DNA of 5,239 nt from Akkermansiaceae bacterium (GCA_028293225.1 JAQGPE010000555.1:1-5239); one strand, 5' to 3'; positions 1 to 5,239 are shown, numbered from the stretch's first letter. Translations and numbers: made by a program. The notes: generated by a model not told the origin, from the sequence alone.

Positions 1-612
1 GACTGAGCCGAGCGCTCCGCCGGACTGGCCATAGATGACCGGGCCGTCCACGGCGGTGCCGTTGAAAGTACGGCCGGAGCCGTAATATCCCACGCCATAG
101 TTGGCGCTGCCGTTGAGTTGCAGGTCGGTGCCCGAAGCGATCGTGTCGGCGGAGCGGGCGCGGAAGCTGTAGGCGGTGCTGGTGATCTGCTGGCGGGGCG
201 CGATGGGGGCGTCAGAGGTGTTGATGGTATTGTCGCCATTATCCACCAGAATCTCGACGTAGCGCAGGATACCGGAGGTGGTGAAAACGGTGTCCAGCGG
301 CGTGTTGGTCTTCGTTGGAGTCTCGGTCGCGCTGTTGTAGACGGCGTCGATGCCGTTGCCCAGAAGCACGCTGAATTCACCATTGGAAATGGTGACGGTA
401 TGCTGCTCCGACCAGAGCCGGTTGCCTCCGGTGGCGGCATCGAAGATGCGGAAGATCACCTTGCGGTTGACCGGCGTGCCGGTGCCGAGGCCCACGCCAT
501 TGCTGTCGGTGACCTTGCCTTGATAGTTGATGAACGGCGGCACGCTCTGGGCATGCAGCGAACCGATAACGAGCCCCAGAGAGGAGGTGAGCGCGGCAGT
601 CGTCTTTTTCAT
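1..612 (-). CDS. Secreted tail-fibre/S74-like protein, N-terminal part (3' end outside window)
   Basis: The frame is open from the ATG at 612-610 to the left edge, giving 204 codons without a stop; the C-terminus is missing. Residues 1-21 (MKKTTAALTS... ending SLHA before Q22) are a clear signal peptide with a KK n-region, so the protein is exported. Residues 27-86 (FINYQGKVTD, then KVIFRIFDAATGG, LWSEQHTV and NGEFSVLLG) match the N-terminal beta domain found in secreted proteins of Verrucomicrobiota and Bacteroidota that often end in tail-fibre or S74-type intramolecular chaperone domains. Residues 117-157 (RYVEILVDNG, then APRQQITSTAYSFRARSAD) are the usual next block, and residues 170-202 (YGVGYYGSG, GPVIYGQSGGALG) resemble the start of a fibre/beta-helix section. 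The chaperone domain itself is not visible and is inferred. There are no cysteines. The gene lies 36 bp after the 558-aa gene, with no Shine-Dalgarno sequence in the gap, and is probably co-transcribed with it. Family recognition is from memory of motifs; the molecular function is unknown. Confidence 0.85.
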   Translation of the reverse strand, partial: MKKTTAALTSSLGLVIGSLHAQSVPPFINYQGKVTDSNGVGLGTGTPVNRKVIFRIFDAATGGNRLWSEQHTVTISNGEFSVLLGNGIDAVYNSATETPTKTNTPLDTVFTTSGILRYVEILVDNGDNTINTSDAPIAPRQQITSTAYSFRARSADTIASGTDLQLNGSANYGVGYYGSGRTFNGTAVDGPVIYGQSGGALGSV

Positions 613-648
613 GGAATCAGAATTTTCAGGTGGAGGACTTGAGAGGTT

Positions 649-2325
649 TTATTGGCTGAGCGTTCCGATCTCCGAAGCGCGGTTCAATTCGAAGGTTCCA
701 GACAGAGTGATCGGTTCCTTGTGCAGGCCGGAAATGGTCTCCGTATAGATGCCGCCCAGGACGCTGCTGCCCCAGCCGCTGGTGGTGGTGGTGCTGCCCG
801 GCGGAGGACTGGCGGTAAACGTGAAGGTGCAGACCCGGACGATGTCGTAGCTTTCGTCCCCGGCGCCGACCGGCTGCTGGCGGGCGTTCTTGTTGTCGTG
901 ATCCGGGTGATACTGGTGGACGAAAGGATTGGTCGGATCGTTGAAAGGCACGGCCACGGTGCACTTGAGCGTGCCGGGCACCTCGACGCTGCCGGCTCCG
1001 GCGATGACCCGGTCCAGTGGCATGTGAGCGGCGACCAGTCTCCGGGCGTCCGCTTTCGCATCCTGTTTCAGCAAGGCTTCACGGGTGCAGATGCCGTTGT
1101 CGTTCGGCAGGGCGGCCAATTGACCGATGAAGACCTGCGAGAGCAGATTGGCGCTGCCGTTTTCGGAGACGTGCAAAAGCGTCCGCAATGGAAAGGTGGT
1201 TGGAGTGGATGATCCCACCGAGCCCGCGACCTTGCTGTCGACGCCAGTAAGGGAAATATCCCCGACCCACAGACCGGTGAGCGATGCTTTCCTGGCGCGC
1301 GCCGGCAGGACCACGTCCATCAGATTTCCGCTGTCGGTGATCCGCAAAAACGAGGCATACAGCGCATCGGCATCGCCGCCCATGGCCGCACGATTGATTC
1401 CGAACTCCAACTCGACGGTGCTTTGCGGACCGATGGCCTGGCTGAAGGCGGCGGTGATCGGGGTTTCCGTCCAGACCAGCGTGGTTGGATTGAAAACGCG
1501 CCGGGTCAGAGGGACCGGGCCAGTGACGGCCGTCTGGCCGGCGGGCGAAGTCTCGCTGTTCACTCCCGAGACATTGACGGAAGCGACCGCATTGCTGCGG
1601 TTGTGGACGCGGACGGTAACCGTTGAGCCGGTGCGCCCGAAATCGAGGCCGTTGGTATTCGATACACTCAGCTCCAGGGGAGCGTAGAAATTCTCCACCA
1701 CCTCCGCGGAAAACCAGTAGGCCTGGGTGCGGTCGAGCCTTTCGCTGGTCGTCGAAAAGACCTGGATGGGGTTGTTGGGCCCCAGTTCGCCACCGTTGTA
1801 TTTGAAGATCTTGGCATTCGCAGCGATCGCCGCCGGGAAGGTGCTGAAATAACTCGCGATGGTGGGATAGTTCGCACCGGTTTTAAAGGTCGGGAAGCCC
1901 ATCAGGTTCGCGCCGTTGCGGACCCACGAGACCGCCGGCGGGACCGGGGATTGCTTGATGGTGACCGAGTAGGTGTTGTCCGAGCCGCCCGCGGATTTCA
2001 CCAGATACGCTGAGCCGCCGGTCAGTTGGGACAGGTTGCTTTCCAGCGGCAGTCCGCGCTTCCAGACGCTCCACTCCGGCGTTCCAGCGGAAGGCACGAG
2101 GGGGGACTCCGTGAACTGAACCTGGGTCGCATTGGGATTCCAGCGCCAGACCTGGGTCACGGAGGCGGGAAAGATGTTGTCCAGCGTGTCCTGCTTGGCG
2201 TCGCCGCTGAGGTAGATGGAACTCCAGCCGCCCCTGATACTATAGGTGGTGGACTGCCACTGGGCATGGGCGGTGGTGGCAAAGACCAGCGCGCAGACGG
2301 CGAGAAGAAGCGGGATCAATTTCAT
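649..2325 (-). CDS. Secreted 558-aa protein of an uncharacterised family (GLWVG / HPDHDN motifs)
   Basis: The ATG at 2325-2323 was chosen because it opens directly onto a typical signal peptide (MKLIPLLLAV, cleavage about AHA21/Q22). The same frame is open further upstream, to about 2718, but that part overlaps the preceding gene and reads as its shadow. The stop is TAA at 651-649. Visible regions are: residues 30-125, a beta domain with GGWSSIYL, QVWRWNPNATQVQF and AYLV; residues 135-215, a second beta segment (NLMGFPTF, AKIFKYNGG, AYWFSAEVV); residues 216-345, an Ig-like stretch (LELSVSNTNGLDFG, TVTVRVHNRS); and residues 349-558, a C-terminal domain with GLWVGDISLTGV, FPLRTLLHV, NPFVHQYHPDHDN (466-478), TETISGLH and GTFELNR. 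I recall these motifs from conserved hypothetical proteins of Verrucomicrobiota and Planctomycetota, but no function is assigned. The mature part has three cysteines (412, 455, 499). The start overlaps the preceding stop as ATGA, suggesting translational coupling. The product is probably extracellular or outer-surface. Confidence 0.88.
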   Translation of the reverse strand: MKLIPLLLAVCALVFATTAHAQWQSTTYSIRGGWSSIYLSGDAKQDTLDNIFPASVTQVWRWNPNATQVQFTESPLVPSAGTPEWSVWKRGLPLESNLSQLTGGSAYLVKSAGGSDNTYSVTIKQSPVPPAVSWVRNGANLMGFPTFKTGANYPTIASYFSTFPAAIAANAKIFKYNGGELGPNNPIQVFSTTSERLDRTQAYWFSAEVVENFYAPLELSVSNTNGLDFGRTGSTVTVRVHNRSNAVASVNVSGVNSETSPAGQTAVTGPVPLTRRVFNPTTLVWTETPITAAFSQAIGPQSTVELEFGINRAAMGGDADALYASFLRITDSGNLMDVVLPARARKASLTGLWVGDISLTGVDSKVAGSVGSSTPTTFPLRTLLHVSENGSANLLSQVFIGQLAALPNDNGICTREALLKQDAKADARRLVAAHMPLDRVIAGAGSVEVPGTLKCTVAVPFNDPTNPFVHQYHPDHDNKNARQQPVGAGDESYDIVRVCTFTFTASPPPGSTTTTSGWGSSVLGGIYTETISGLHKEPITLSGTFELNRASEIGTLSQ

Positions 2326-3164
2326 CGGACGCTGAGGCGGAAGAATTCCTTCTGGGAGGTCGCGGCGGGAACGGTGAAGGCCGGAAGGATGCCGACGTCC
2401 TTGGCGGTGTATGAGGTGAGATCGCCGACCGGCAACGCTGTGGAAAAAGGCACCTTGGTCCAGGTTTGCGCATCGGTGCTGTGCTCGATGCTGTAGGTCT
2501 TGCCGGTGATGGCGAAGAACTCGAACCGCACGCTGGACTCCAGCTTCTCCTTGATGTCCATGTGGAAGGTTTCGGTGGCATCGCCAGCGAAAGTTCCTGC
2601 GATGTATTCCTGCAGATTGCTGGTGCCGTCTTTGTCGAAATCGCCATCGCGATCGATCAGGCTGAGATCCCACTTGCCGTTGACATCCGGGGAGTAGCCG
2701 GCCTGGTAAAGCTGCCATTCTTCCCAGGTGTCCGGAAGACCGTCATGATCACGGTCTTCGCCGAGATTGAGGTCCAGGCGGGTTCTTTCTCCCCCTGCTC
2801 CCGCAGTGAGGGTTCCCGCGACCTCGATCGGATAGAAGAATGAGCCGTTCATCTCCACGACCAGGCTGAACAGGCCTTGGGCGGCAATCGCCTTGTCGGA
2901 GTAGAAATCGGTGCCACTGCGATTCTGGTCGATCCGGATGACCATCTCATAGTTCTGGTCATTGCTGGGCTCCGCGCCGATCGCAGTCCGTCCGATTTCC
3001 ACCCCGCCTTTGAGTAGAATCAGGGTGGCGCCCTCCGCTCTGACCGTCTGGCCGACCTGGTCGCGCACCATCCCGAACAAGGTGTAGTAAGGCGCGGGAG
3101 GAAAAGCGCGCGCCGGCGAGGCAACGAGACAAAAGACGATCGGGATAATCGGGAAAGCTTTCAT
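2322..3164 (-). CDS. Secreted calcium-loop protein, thrombospondin type 3-like, 280 aa
   Basis: This is the first gene of the minus-strand operon. The chosen start is the ATG at 3164-3162, because MKAFPIIPIVFCLVASPARA is a compact signal peptide ending ARA20/F21. An in-frame ATG at 3209 would add 15 residues, and neither start has a Shine-Dalgarno sequence. Residues 25-135 form a predicted beta-sandwich (YYTLFGMVRDQVGQTV, GATLILLKGGVEIGRT, DQNYEMVIRID), like carboxypeptidase-regulatory or transthyretin-type domains. Residues 137-145 (DRDHDGLPD) and 171-180 (DRDGDFDKDG) are D-x-D-x-D-G loops, expected to bind calcium, with TWEEWQLYQAG between them and SNLQEYIAGT after them. Residues 196-280 are a second beta domain (RFEFFAITGKTYSIEHSTD, TWTKVPF, ending FFRLSVR), a terminal module very common in Verrucomicrobiota exported proteins. 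The mature chain has no cysteine. Calcium binding follows from the motif; the biological role is not known. The stop overlaps the next ATG by 4 bp. Confidence 0.88.
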   Translation of the reverse strand: MKAFPIIPIVFCLVASPARAFPPAPYYTLFGMVRDQVGQTVRAEGATLILLKGGVEIGRTAIGAEPSNDQNYEMVIRIDQNRSGTDFYSDKAIAAQGLFSLVVEMNGSFFYPIEVAGTLTAGAGGERTRLDLNLGEDRDHDGLPDTWEEWQLYQAGYSPDVNGKWDLSLIDRDGDFDKDGTSNLQEYIAGTFAGDATETFHMDIKEKLESSVRFEFFAITGKTYSIEHSTDAQTWTKVPFSTALPVGDLTSYTAKDVGILPAFTVPAATSQKEFFRLSVR

Positions 3165-3246
3165 GAAGCGTCGCAGGAGGGTGTTGGGAGAACGCTGAGG
3201 GGCCAACATCAGGGAGGAGTTGCCCGCGGATTCTGATCCGCCTTCA

Positions 3247-3276
3247 CAGTGGTGTCCGCAGCAATGCGGAAAACTG
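3247..3276 (-). promoter_or_regulatory. Candidate 5'-UTR hairpin upstream of the secreted-protein operon
   Basis: TCCGCA at 3255-3260 pairs perfectly with TGCGGA at 3265-3270 around a 4-base GCAA loop, which is TTGC on the minus strand. A second short pairing, CAGT at 3247-3250 with ACTG at 3273-3276, lies outside an asymmetric internal loop. The structure sits about 83 bp upstream of the operon's chosen start, so it could be in its leader RNA. The GNRA-type tetraloop would form only in a plus-strand transcript, so it gives no extra support for a minus-strand leader. There is no T-run after it on either strand, apart from TTTT before it on the minus strand, so it is not an obvious intrinsic terminator. 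Its function is unknown. Confidence 0.3.
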
Positions 3277-3327
3277 ACCCAAGTCCGATAGATCGCTGGA
3301 ATGCCATCAACAAGACAAATTCAAGAG

Positions 3328-3358
3328 AATCTAACCGAATGACTGTCATCTCCATCAA
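3328..3358 (-). promoter_or_regulatory. Weak promoter candidate with an 11-bp palindrome in its spacer
   Basis: On the minus strand TTGATG (3358-3353) could serve as a -35 element, and TAGATT (3333-3328) or the overlapping TTAGAT as a -10, with 18-19 bp between them. Both boxes match the sigma-70 consensus only partly. The spacer contains a perfect palindrome, ATGAC-T-GTCAT at 3339-3349, where a bound repressor or activator would affect transcription of the operon. The symmetry is directly visible; promoter activity and regulator binding are inferred. This assignment could easily be wrong, because Verrucomicrobiota promoters are poorly defined. Confidence 0.2.
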
Positions 3359-3450
3359 AATAGCGAATTCGGCGTAGTCTGCTAAAAATCAGCCCACAAT
3401 GTCCGCAGCGTGATTCATCTGTCACCCATTTCGTCCGAATCCATGACTCC

Positions 3451-3473
3451 CGGAATGTTATTGTAATATTCCG
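3451..3473. promoter_or_regulatory. 23-bp inverted repeat, candidate operator for the PEP-CTERM gene
   Basis: The left arm CGGAATGTTA (3451-3460) and the right arm TAATATTCCG (3464-3473) are complementary at nine of ten positions around a 3-bp centre (TTG). The single exception is a G opposite T, which would wobble-pair in RNA. The repeat ends 45 bp before the ATG of the PEP-CTERM gene and is the strongest symmetry in the window. TAATAT at 3464-3469, inside the right arm, is a weak -10 candidate, so a protein binding the repeat would cover the promoter. No T-run follows, which argues against a terminator. Operator function is inferred from position and symmetry only. Confidence 0.4.
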
Positions 3474-3518
3474 CTCTCTCCTCAATCTTCCGGCTGAACT
3501 CCTTCGACGGTTGAAGGA

Positions 3519-4253
3519 ATGCGGGATTCTTTCCTGTTCACCGATGTGAAAGCCCTCCTTCCTCTCGCAGCGCTGTGGTTGATCGCCGGCGCTTCATCAG
3601 CGGCCACGATCGTCCCGGTCGATTCGACCGATCATTCGAGTGGTTTAAGCACGCCGATCCGGAATGAGCCGCGAACCTTGCAGATGGTTTTCTCGGCGTC
3701 GCTTCTCAGCGGGATTCCCACCGGCAGCGAAATCAGCGGGCTTGGTTTCCGTCTGTTTGGAGGCACCTCTTTTGCCTGGCCGCTCGAAGCCGCGTCGTGG
3801 GTGCAATACGACATTCAATTGAGCAGCTCGCGCAACGCGCCCGGGTCGCTGAGCCCGGTATTCGACGAGAATATCGGAGCGGATGCGGTCATGGTCAGAA
3901 GCGGCGCACTGGAAATGGTCACCGGCAATTTTCCGGCGGGAGGCTCGCCAAACGCGTTCGGGGCCGCGATTTCATTTTCGACTCCTTTTATTTACAAAGG
4001 CACCGATCTGCTGATCACCATCCGTCACAGCGGCAATGGAACGAGCGGGGATACGCCGCTGGAGTCAACCTCCACCGCGGGCGCCTATCAGCTTCTCACT
4101 GGCAGCGGCTACGACGCCGAGACTGGGACTGAGAATGAGATGCTGGTCACTCAGTTGATCTACACCGTTCCCGAAAGTTCCACGCTGGGCATCGTCACCG
4201 TGGGAGCCTGCCTGATGCTGTTTCGTCGGTCGCCTCGCCAGTTCGCTGCATGA
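3519..4253 (+). CDS. Secreted protein with a PEP-CTERM-like sorting signal, 244 aa
   Basis: The N-terminus carries a signal peptide whose hydrophobic core is ALLPLAALWLIAGASSA (12-28), cleaved near A28. The C-terminus has the three-part layout of PEP-CTERM proteins: a VPES motif at 217-220, a hydrophobic helix at about 221-235, and a basic RR at 236-237 followed by a short tail. PEP-CTERM proteins are recognised by exosortase and moved to the cell surface or exopolysaccharide layer. Here the usual P-E-P is P-E-S. The body (RTLQMVFSASLL, ISGLGFRLFGG, YDIQLSSSRNAPGSLS, FDENIGADAVMVRSGAL, FSTPFIYKGTDLLITIRH) matches a beta-rich family I recall among PEP-CTERM proteins of this phylum; its function is unknown. 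The ATG at 3519 has GAAGGA directly against it, which is too close for a normal ribosome-binding site, and gives an n-region with two aspartates. GTG at 3546 would start at VKALLPLAAL, a more typical signal peptide, and is a real alternative. The gene stands alone, divergent from the operon and convergent with xfp. Confidence 0.85.
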   Translation: MRDSFLFTDVKALLPLAALWLIAGASSAATIVPVDSTDHSSGLSTPIRNEPRTLQMVFSASLLSGIPTGSEISGLGFRLFGGTSFAWPLEAASWVQYDIQLSSSRNAPGSLSPVFDENIGADAVMVRSGALEMVTGNFPAGGSPNAFGAAISFSTPFIYKGTDLLITIRHSGNGTSGDTPLESTSTAGAYQLLTGSGYDAETGTENEMLVTQLIYTVPESSTLGIVTVGACLMLFRRSPRQFAA

Positions 4254-4290
4254 GCAGCTTGAACCGCAGCACGCGACGCCGATGATGGCC

Positions 4291-4317
4291 AAGGTGGTGA
4301 TCCCACCGTGACCTTTT
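4291..4317 (+). terminator. Possible intrinsic terminator after the PEP-CTERM gene
   Basis: AAGGT (4291-4295) pairs with ACCTT (4311-4315), and inside it GGTG (4296-4299) pairs with CACC (4304-4307) around an ATCC loop, leaving a GTG bulge on the 3' side. The T-run TTTT at 4314-4317 partly overlaps the stem's 3' arm and is followed by GCTT. The hairpin starts 37 bp after the stop codon. The bulge and short T-run make it a weak candidate. A matching terminator for xfp on the opposite strand was not found in the 109-bp convergent gap. Confidence 0.3.
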
Positions 4318-4362
4318 GCTTCCACAGGCGGCTGAGACGGTTCTGAGGTCCGCGGTCGTGGC

Positions 4363-5239
4363 TCAGACAGAGACAGAGGCAGAGGTCGGCCATTTCCAGT
4401 TCCGGATCTCCGGCAGGTCCTGACCGTTTTTGTCGATATACTCCTTGTGACGTACTAGATTGGCCTTCATCGCCTCCTTCAGTTGCTGGCCCGGCCCGGC
4501 GGTATGGGGCAGGCGGTCGATGGTGTCCATGACGAGATGGAACCGGTCCATGTCGTTGAGCACGGTCATGTCGAAAGGCGTGGTGATGGTGCCCTCCTCC
4601 TTGTAGCCGCGCACGTGGATGTTGCGGTGGTTGGTGCGCCGGTAGGTCAGCTTGTGAATCAGCCAGGGGTAGGCGTGGAAGGCGAAGATGACCGGTCTGT
4701 CGATGGTGAAGAGGTCGTCGAAGGCCGCGTCGCTCAGGCCATGCGGGTGTTCCGATTTCGGCTGGAGCTTGGCGAGGTCCACCACATTGACGACGCGGAT
4801 CTTCAGGTCTGGCAGATGAGCCCGCAGGATCGAGACCGCGGCGAGAGTTTCCAATGTGGGGACATCGCCACAGCAGCCCATGACAACATCTGGCGGCGCG
4901 CCGTCGTCGTTGCCGGCCCATGACCAGGAGCTGATGCCCGCAGTGCAATGCTTCTCCGCGGCGTCCATGCTCAGCCACTGCGGAGCGGGGTGTTTCCCGG
5001 CGATGACCACATTGACGTAGTGGCGGCTGCGCAAGCAGTGGTCCATGACCGAGAGCAGGCAGTTGGCGTCCGGCGGCAGATAGACACGCACGACCTCGGC
5101 TTTCTTGTTCATCACGTGATCGATGAAGCCGGGGTCCTGGTGGGTGAAACCATTGTGGTCCTGGCGCCAGACGTGTGAGGCGAGCAGGTAGTTCAGAGAG
5201 GCGATCTTACTGCTCCACGGGAGGTGGGCGGTAACCTTC
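4363..5239 (-). CDS. xfp: Phosphoketolase (xylulose-5-P/fructose-6-P), C-terminal 291 residues
   Basis: The gene enters from the right edge (first whole codon at 5238-5236) and ends at TGA 4365-4363. Phosphoketolase uses thiamine diphosphate and inorganic phosphate to split xylulose 5-phosphate, and in many homologues fructose 6-phosphate, into acetyl phosphate plus glyceraldehyde 3-phosphate or erythrose 4-phosphate. It is cytoplasmic. The usual length is about 790-825 aa, so roughly the last third is present: the end of the central domain and the XFP C-terminal domain. Fragment residues 14-36 contain [18 protein letters not shown], then THQDPGF. Q26, H28, N29 and H33 correspond to the active-site Gln, His, Asn and His (about 546-553 in Bifidobacterium enzymes). 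The lysine in VIAGKHP (K82) probably matches the phosphate-site lysine. Further family blocks are [71 protein letters not shown] and [10 protein letters not shown]. The GTG at 5115 is internal, not the start. The last seven residues (TSASVSV) extend past the normal WKWP end and are mostly encoded by a hexamer repeat. No ackA follows on this side. Confidence 0.97.
   Translation of the reverse strand, partial: KVTAHLPWSSKIASLNYLLASHVWRQDHNGFTHQDPGFIDHVMNKKAEVVRVYLPPDANCLLSVMDHCLRSRHYVNVVIAGKHPAPQWLSMDAAEKHCTAGISSWSWAGNDDGAPPDVVMGCCGDVPTLETLAAVSILRAHLPDLKIRVVNVVDLAKLQPKSEHPHGLSDAAFDDLFTIDRPVIFAFHAYPWLIHKLTYRRTNHRNIHVRGYKEEGTITTPFDMTVLNDMDRFHLVMDTIDRLPHTAGPGQQLKEAMKANLVRHKEYIDKNGQDLPEIRNWKWPTSASVSV
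4366..4383 (-). repeat. Three tandem hexamers encoding the end of xfp
   Basis: On the plus strand the sequence is GACAGA, GACAGA, GGCAGA. On the coding strand it reads TCTGCC, TCTGTC, TCTGTC, immediately followed by TGA. It encodes Ser-Ala-Ser-Val-Ser-Val, the final six residues of the phosphoketolase. Gain or loss of a 6-bp unit would keep the frame, so tail length could vary between strains. With only three units, one of them imperfect, chance is also possible. Confidence 0.5.

Larger units (their letters stand above)
3165..3518. other. Divergent intergenic region between the secreted-protein operon and the PEP-CTERM gene
   Basis: No convincing gene lies in these 354 bp. Between roughly 3300 and 3475 the sequence is clearly richer in A and T than the coding DNA on either side, as expected where two divergent promoters sit. 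Three dyad symmetries are visible and listed separately: a GNRA-capped hairpin at 3247-3276, an 11-bp palindrome at 3339-3349 and a 23-bp inverted repeat at 3451-3473. The 9-mer GTCCGCAGC occurs twice in the same orientation, at 3254-3262 and 3401-3409. No strong consensus sigma-70 promoter is evident on either strand. Both flanking genes encode exported proteins, so shared regulation is possible but not shown. Confidence 0.6.

Noticed and set aside
1..612. Prophage tail-fibre gene.
   Set aside because: It has a Sec signal peptide and exported non-phage neighbours, and no phage gene is visible; a cellular surface protein fits better.
118..642. Plus-strand 174-aa open frame opposite the tail-fibre-like gene.
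   Set aside because: Gly/Asp/Arg-rich shadow with no signal peptide or recognisable motif; the minus strand has a coherent secreted protein.
781..797. GGT/GTG trinucleotide run as a microsatellite.
   Set aside because: It encodes a short Thr run in a Ser/Thr/Gly/Pro-rich loop of the 558-aa protein; too short to call an unstable repeat.
1294..1303. Palindrome GGCGCGCGCC.
   Set aside because: It lies in coding DNA and encodes a PARAR segment; expected in GC-rich sequence.
652..1687. Two plus-strand 186-aa open frames opposite the 558-aa gene.
   Set aside because: Both are antisense shadows of a well-supported gene, with no ribosome-binding site or domain.
2283..2325. Lipoprotein signal (LLAVC) at the start of the 558-aa protein.
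   Set aside because: The residue before Cys is Val, not Gly, Ala or Ser as a lipobox requires, and a normal AHA/Q cleavage site follows.
2326..2718. Upstream extension of the 558-aa frame to a 689-aa reading frame.
   Set aside because: The extension lies wholly inside the calcium-loop gene in another frame, has an arginine/glutamine-rich shadow composition, and would bury the clear MKLIPLLLAV signal peptide in the middle of the protein.
2026..2843. Plus-strand open frames of 156 and 125 aa opposite the first two operon genes.
   Set aside because: They overlap conserved motifs on the other strand and show only shadow composition.
3364..3371. Palindrome CGAATTCG in the intergenic region.
   Set aside because: It is only 8 bp and not extended on either side; chance is sufficient.
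4245..4258. GCTGC/GCAGC hairpin around the PEP-CTERM stop codon as terminator.
   Set aside because: Only five base pairs, and only two T follow it.
4160..4978. Minus-strand 272-aa open frame overlapping xfp and the PEP-CTERM gene.
   Set aside because: The overlapping xfp frame is a certain conserved enzyme. This one is rich in Arg, His, Gly and Pro, has no domain, and is a by-product of high GC.

Overview
The window looks like a chromosomal piece of a member of Verrucomicrobiota (Verrucomicrobiaceae/Akkermansiaceae-like) or a close PVC-group relative. The coding DNA is GC-rich. Three features point this way: a PEP-CTERM protein, a secreted protein with the D-x-D-x-D-G calcium-loop and 'NLQEY' architecture common in these bacteria, and almost no Shine-Dalgarno sequences. 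This placement rests on protein style, not on a marker gene, and no similarity search was run.

Positions 1-3164, minus strand: three genes in a row, read right to left, form a probable operon. Each encodes an exported protein with an N-terminal signal peptide. The first (280 aa) has an N-terminal beta domain, two calcium-loop motifs and a C-terminal beta domain. The second (558 aa) belongs to a family I recognise only by its conserved motifs (GLWVG, HPDHDN and a C-terminal ISGLH...GTFEL block); it has no assigned function. The third, cut by the left edge after 204 codons, resembles the N-terminus of secreted tail-fibre/S74-type proteins. The first two overlap by 4 bp (ATGA) and the third follows after 36 bp. 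Together they look like a surface or extracellular assembly module of unknown role.

Positions 3165-3518 are a 354-bp divergent intergenic region, visibly more AT-rich than its surroundings. It holds three dyad symmetries that are candidates for regulatory sites or 5'-UTR structure.

Positions 3519-4253, plus strand: one small secreted PEP-CTERM protein, transcribed away from the operon. A possible terminator hairpin lies at 4291-4317.

Positions 4363-5239, minus strand: the C-terminal 291 residues of a thiamine-diphosphate-dependent phosphoketolase (xfp), convergent with the PEP-CTERM gene and cut by the right edge. It is a central-carbon enzyme with no evident functional link to the exported proteins. 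Its last residues are encoded by a hexanucleotide repeat. No RNA genes, CRISPR arrays, insertion sequences or phage integration signs were seen.
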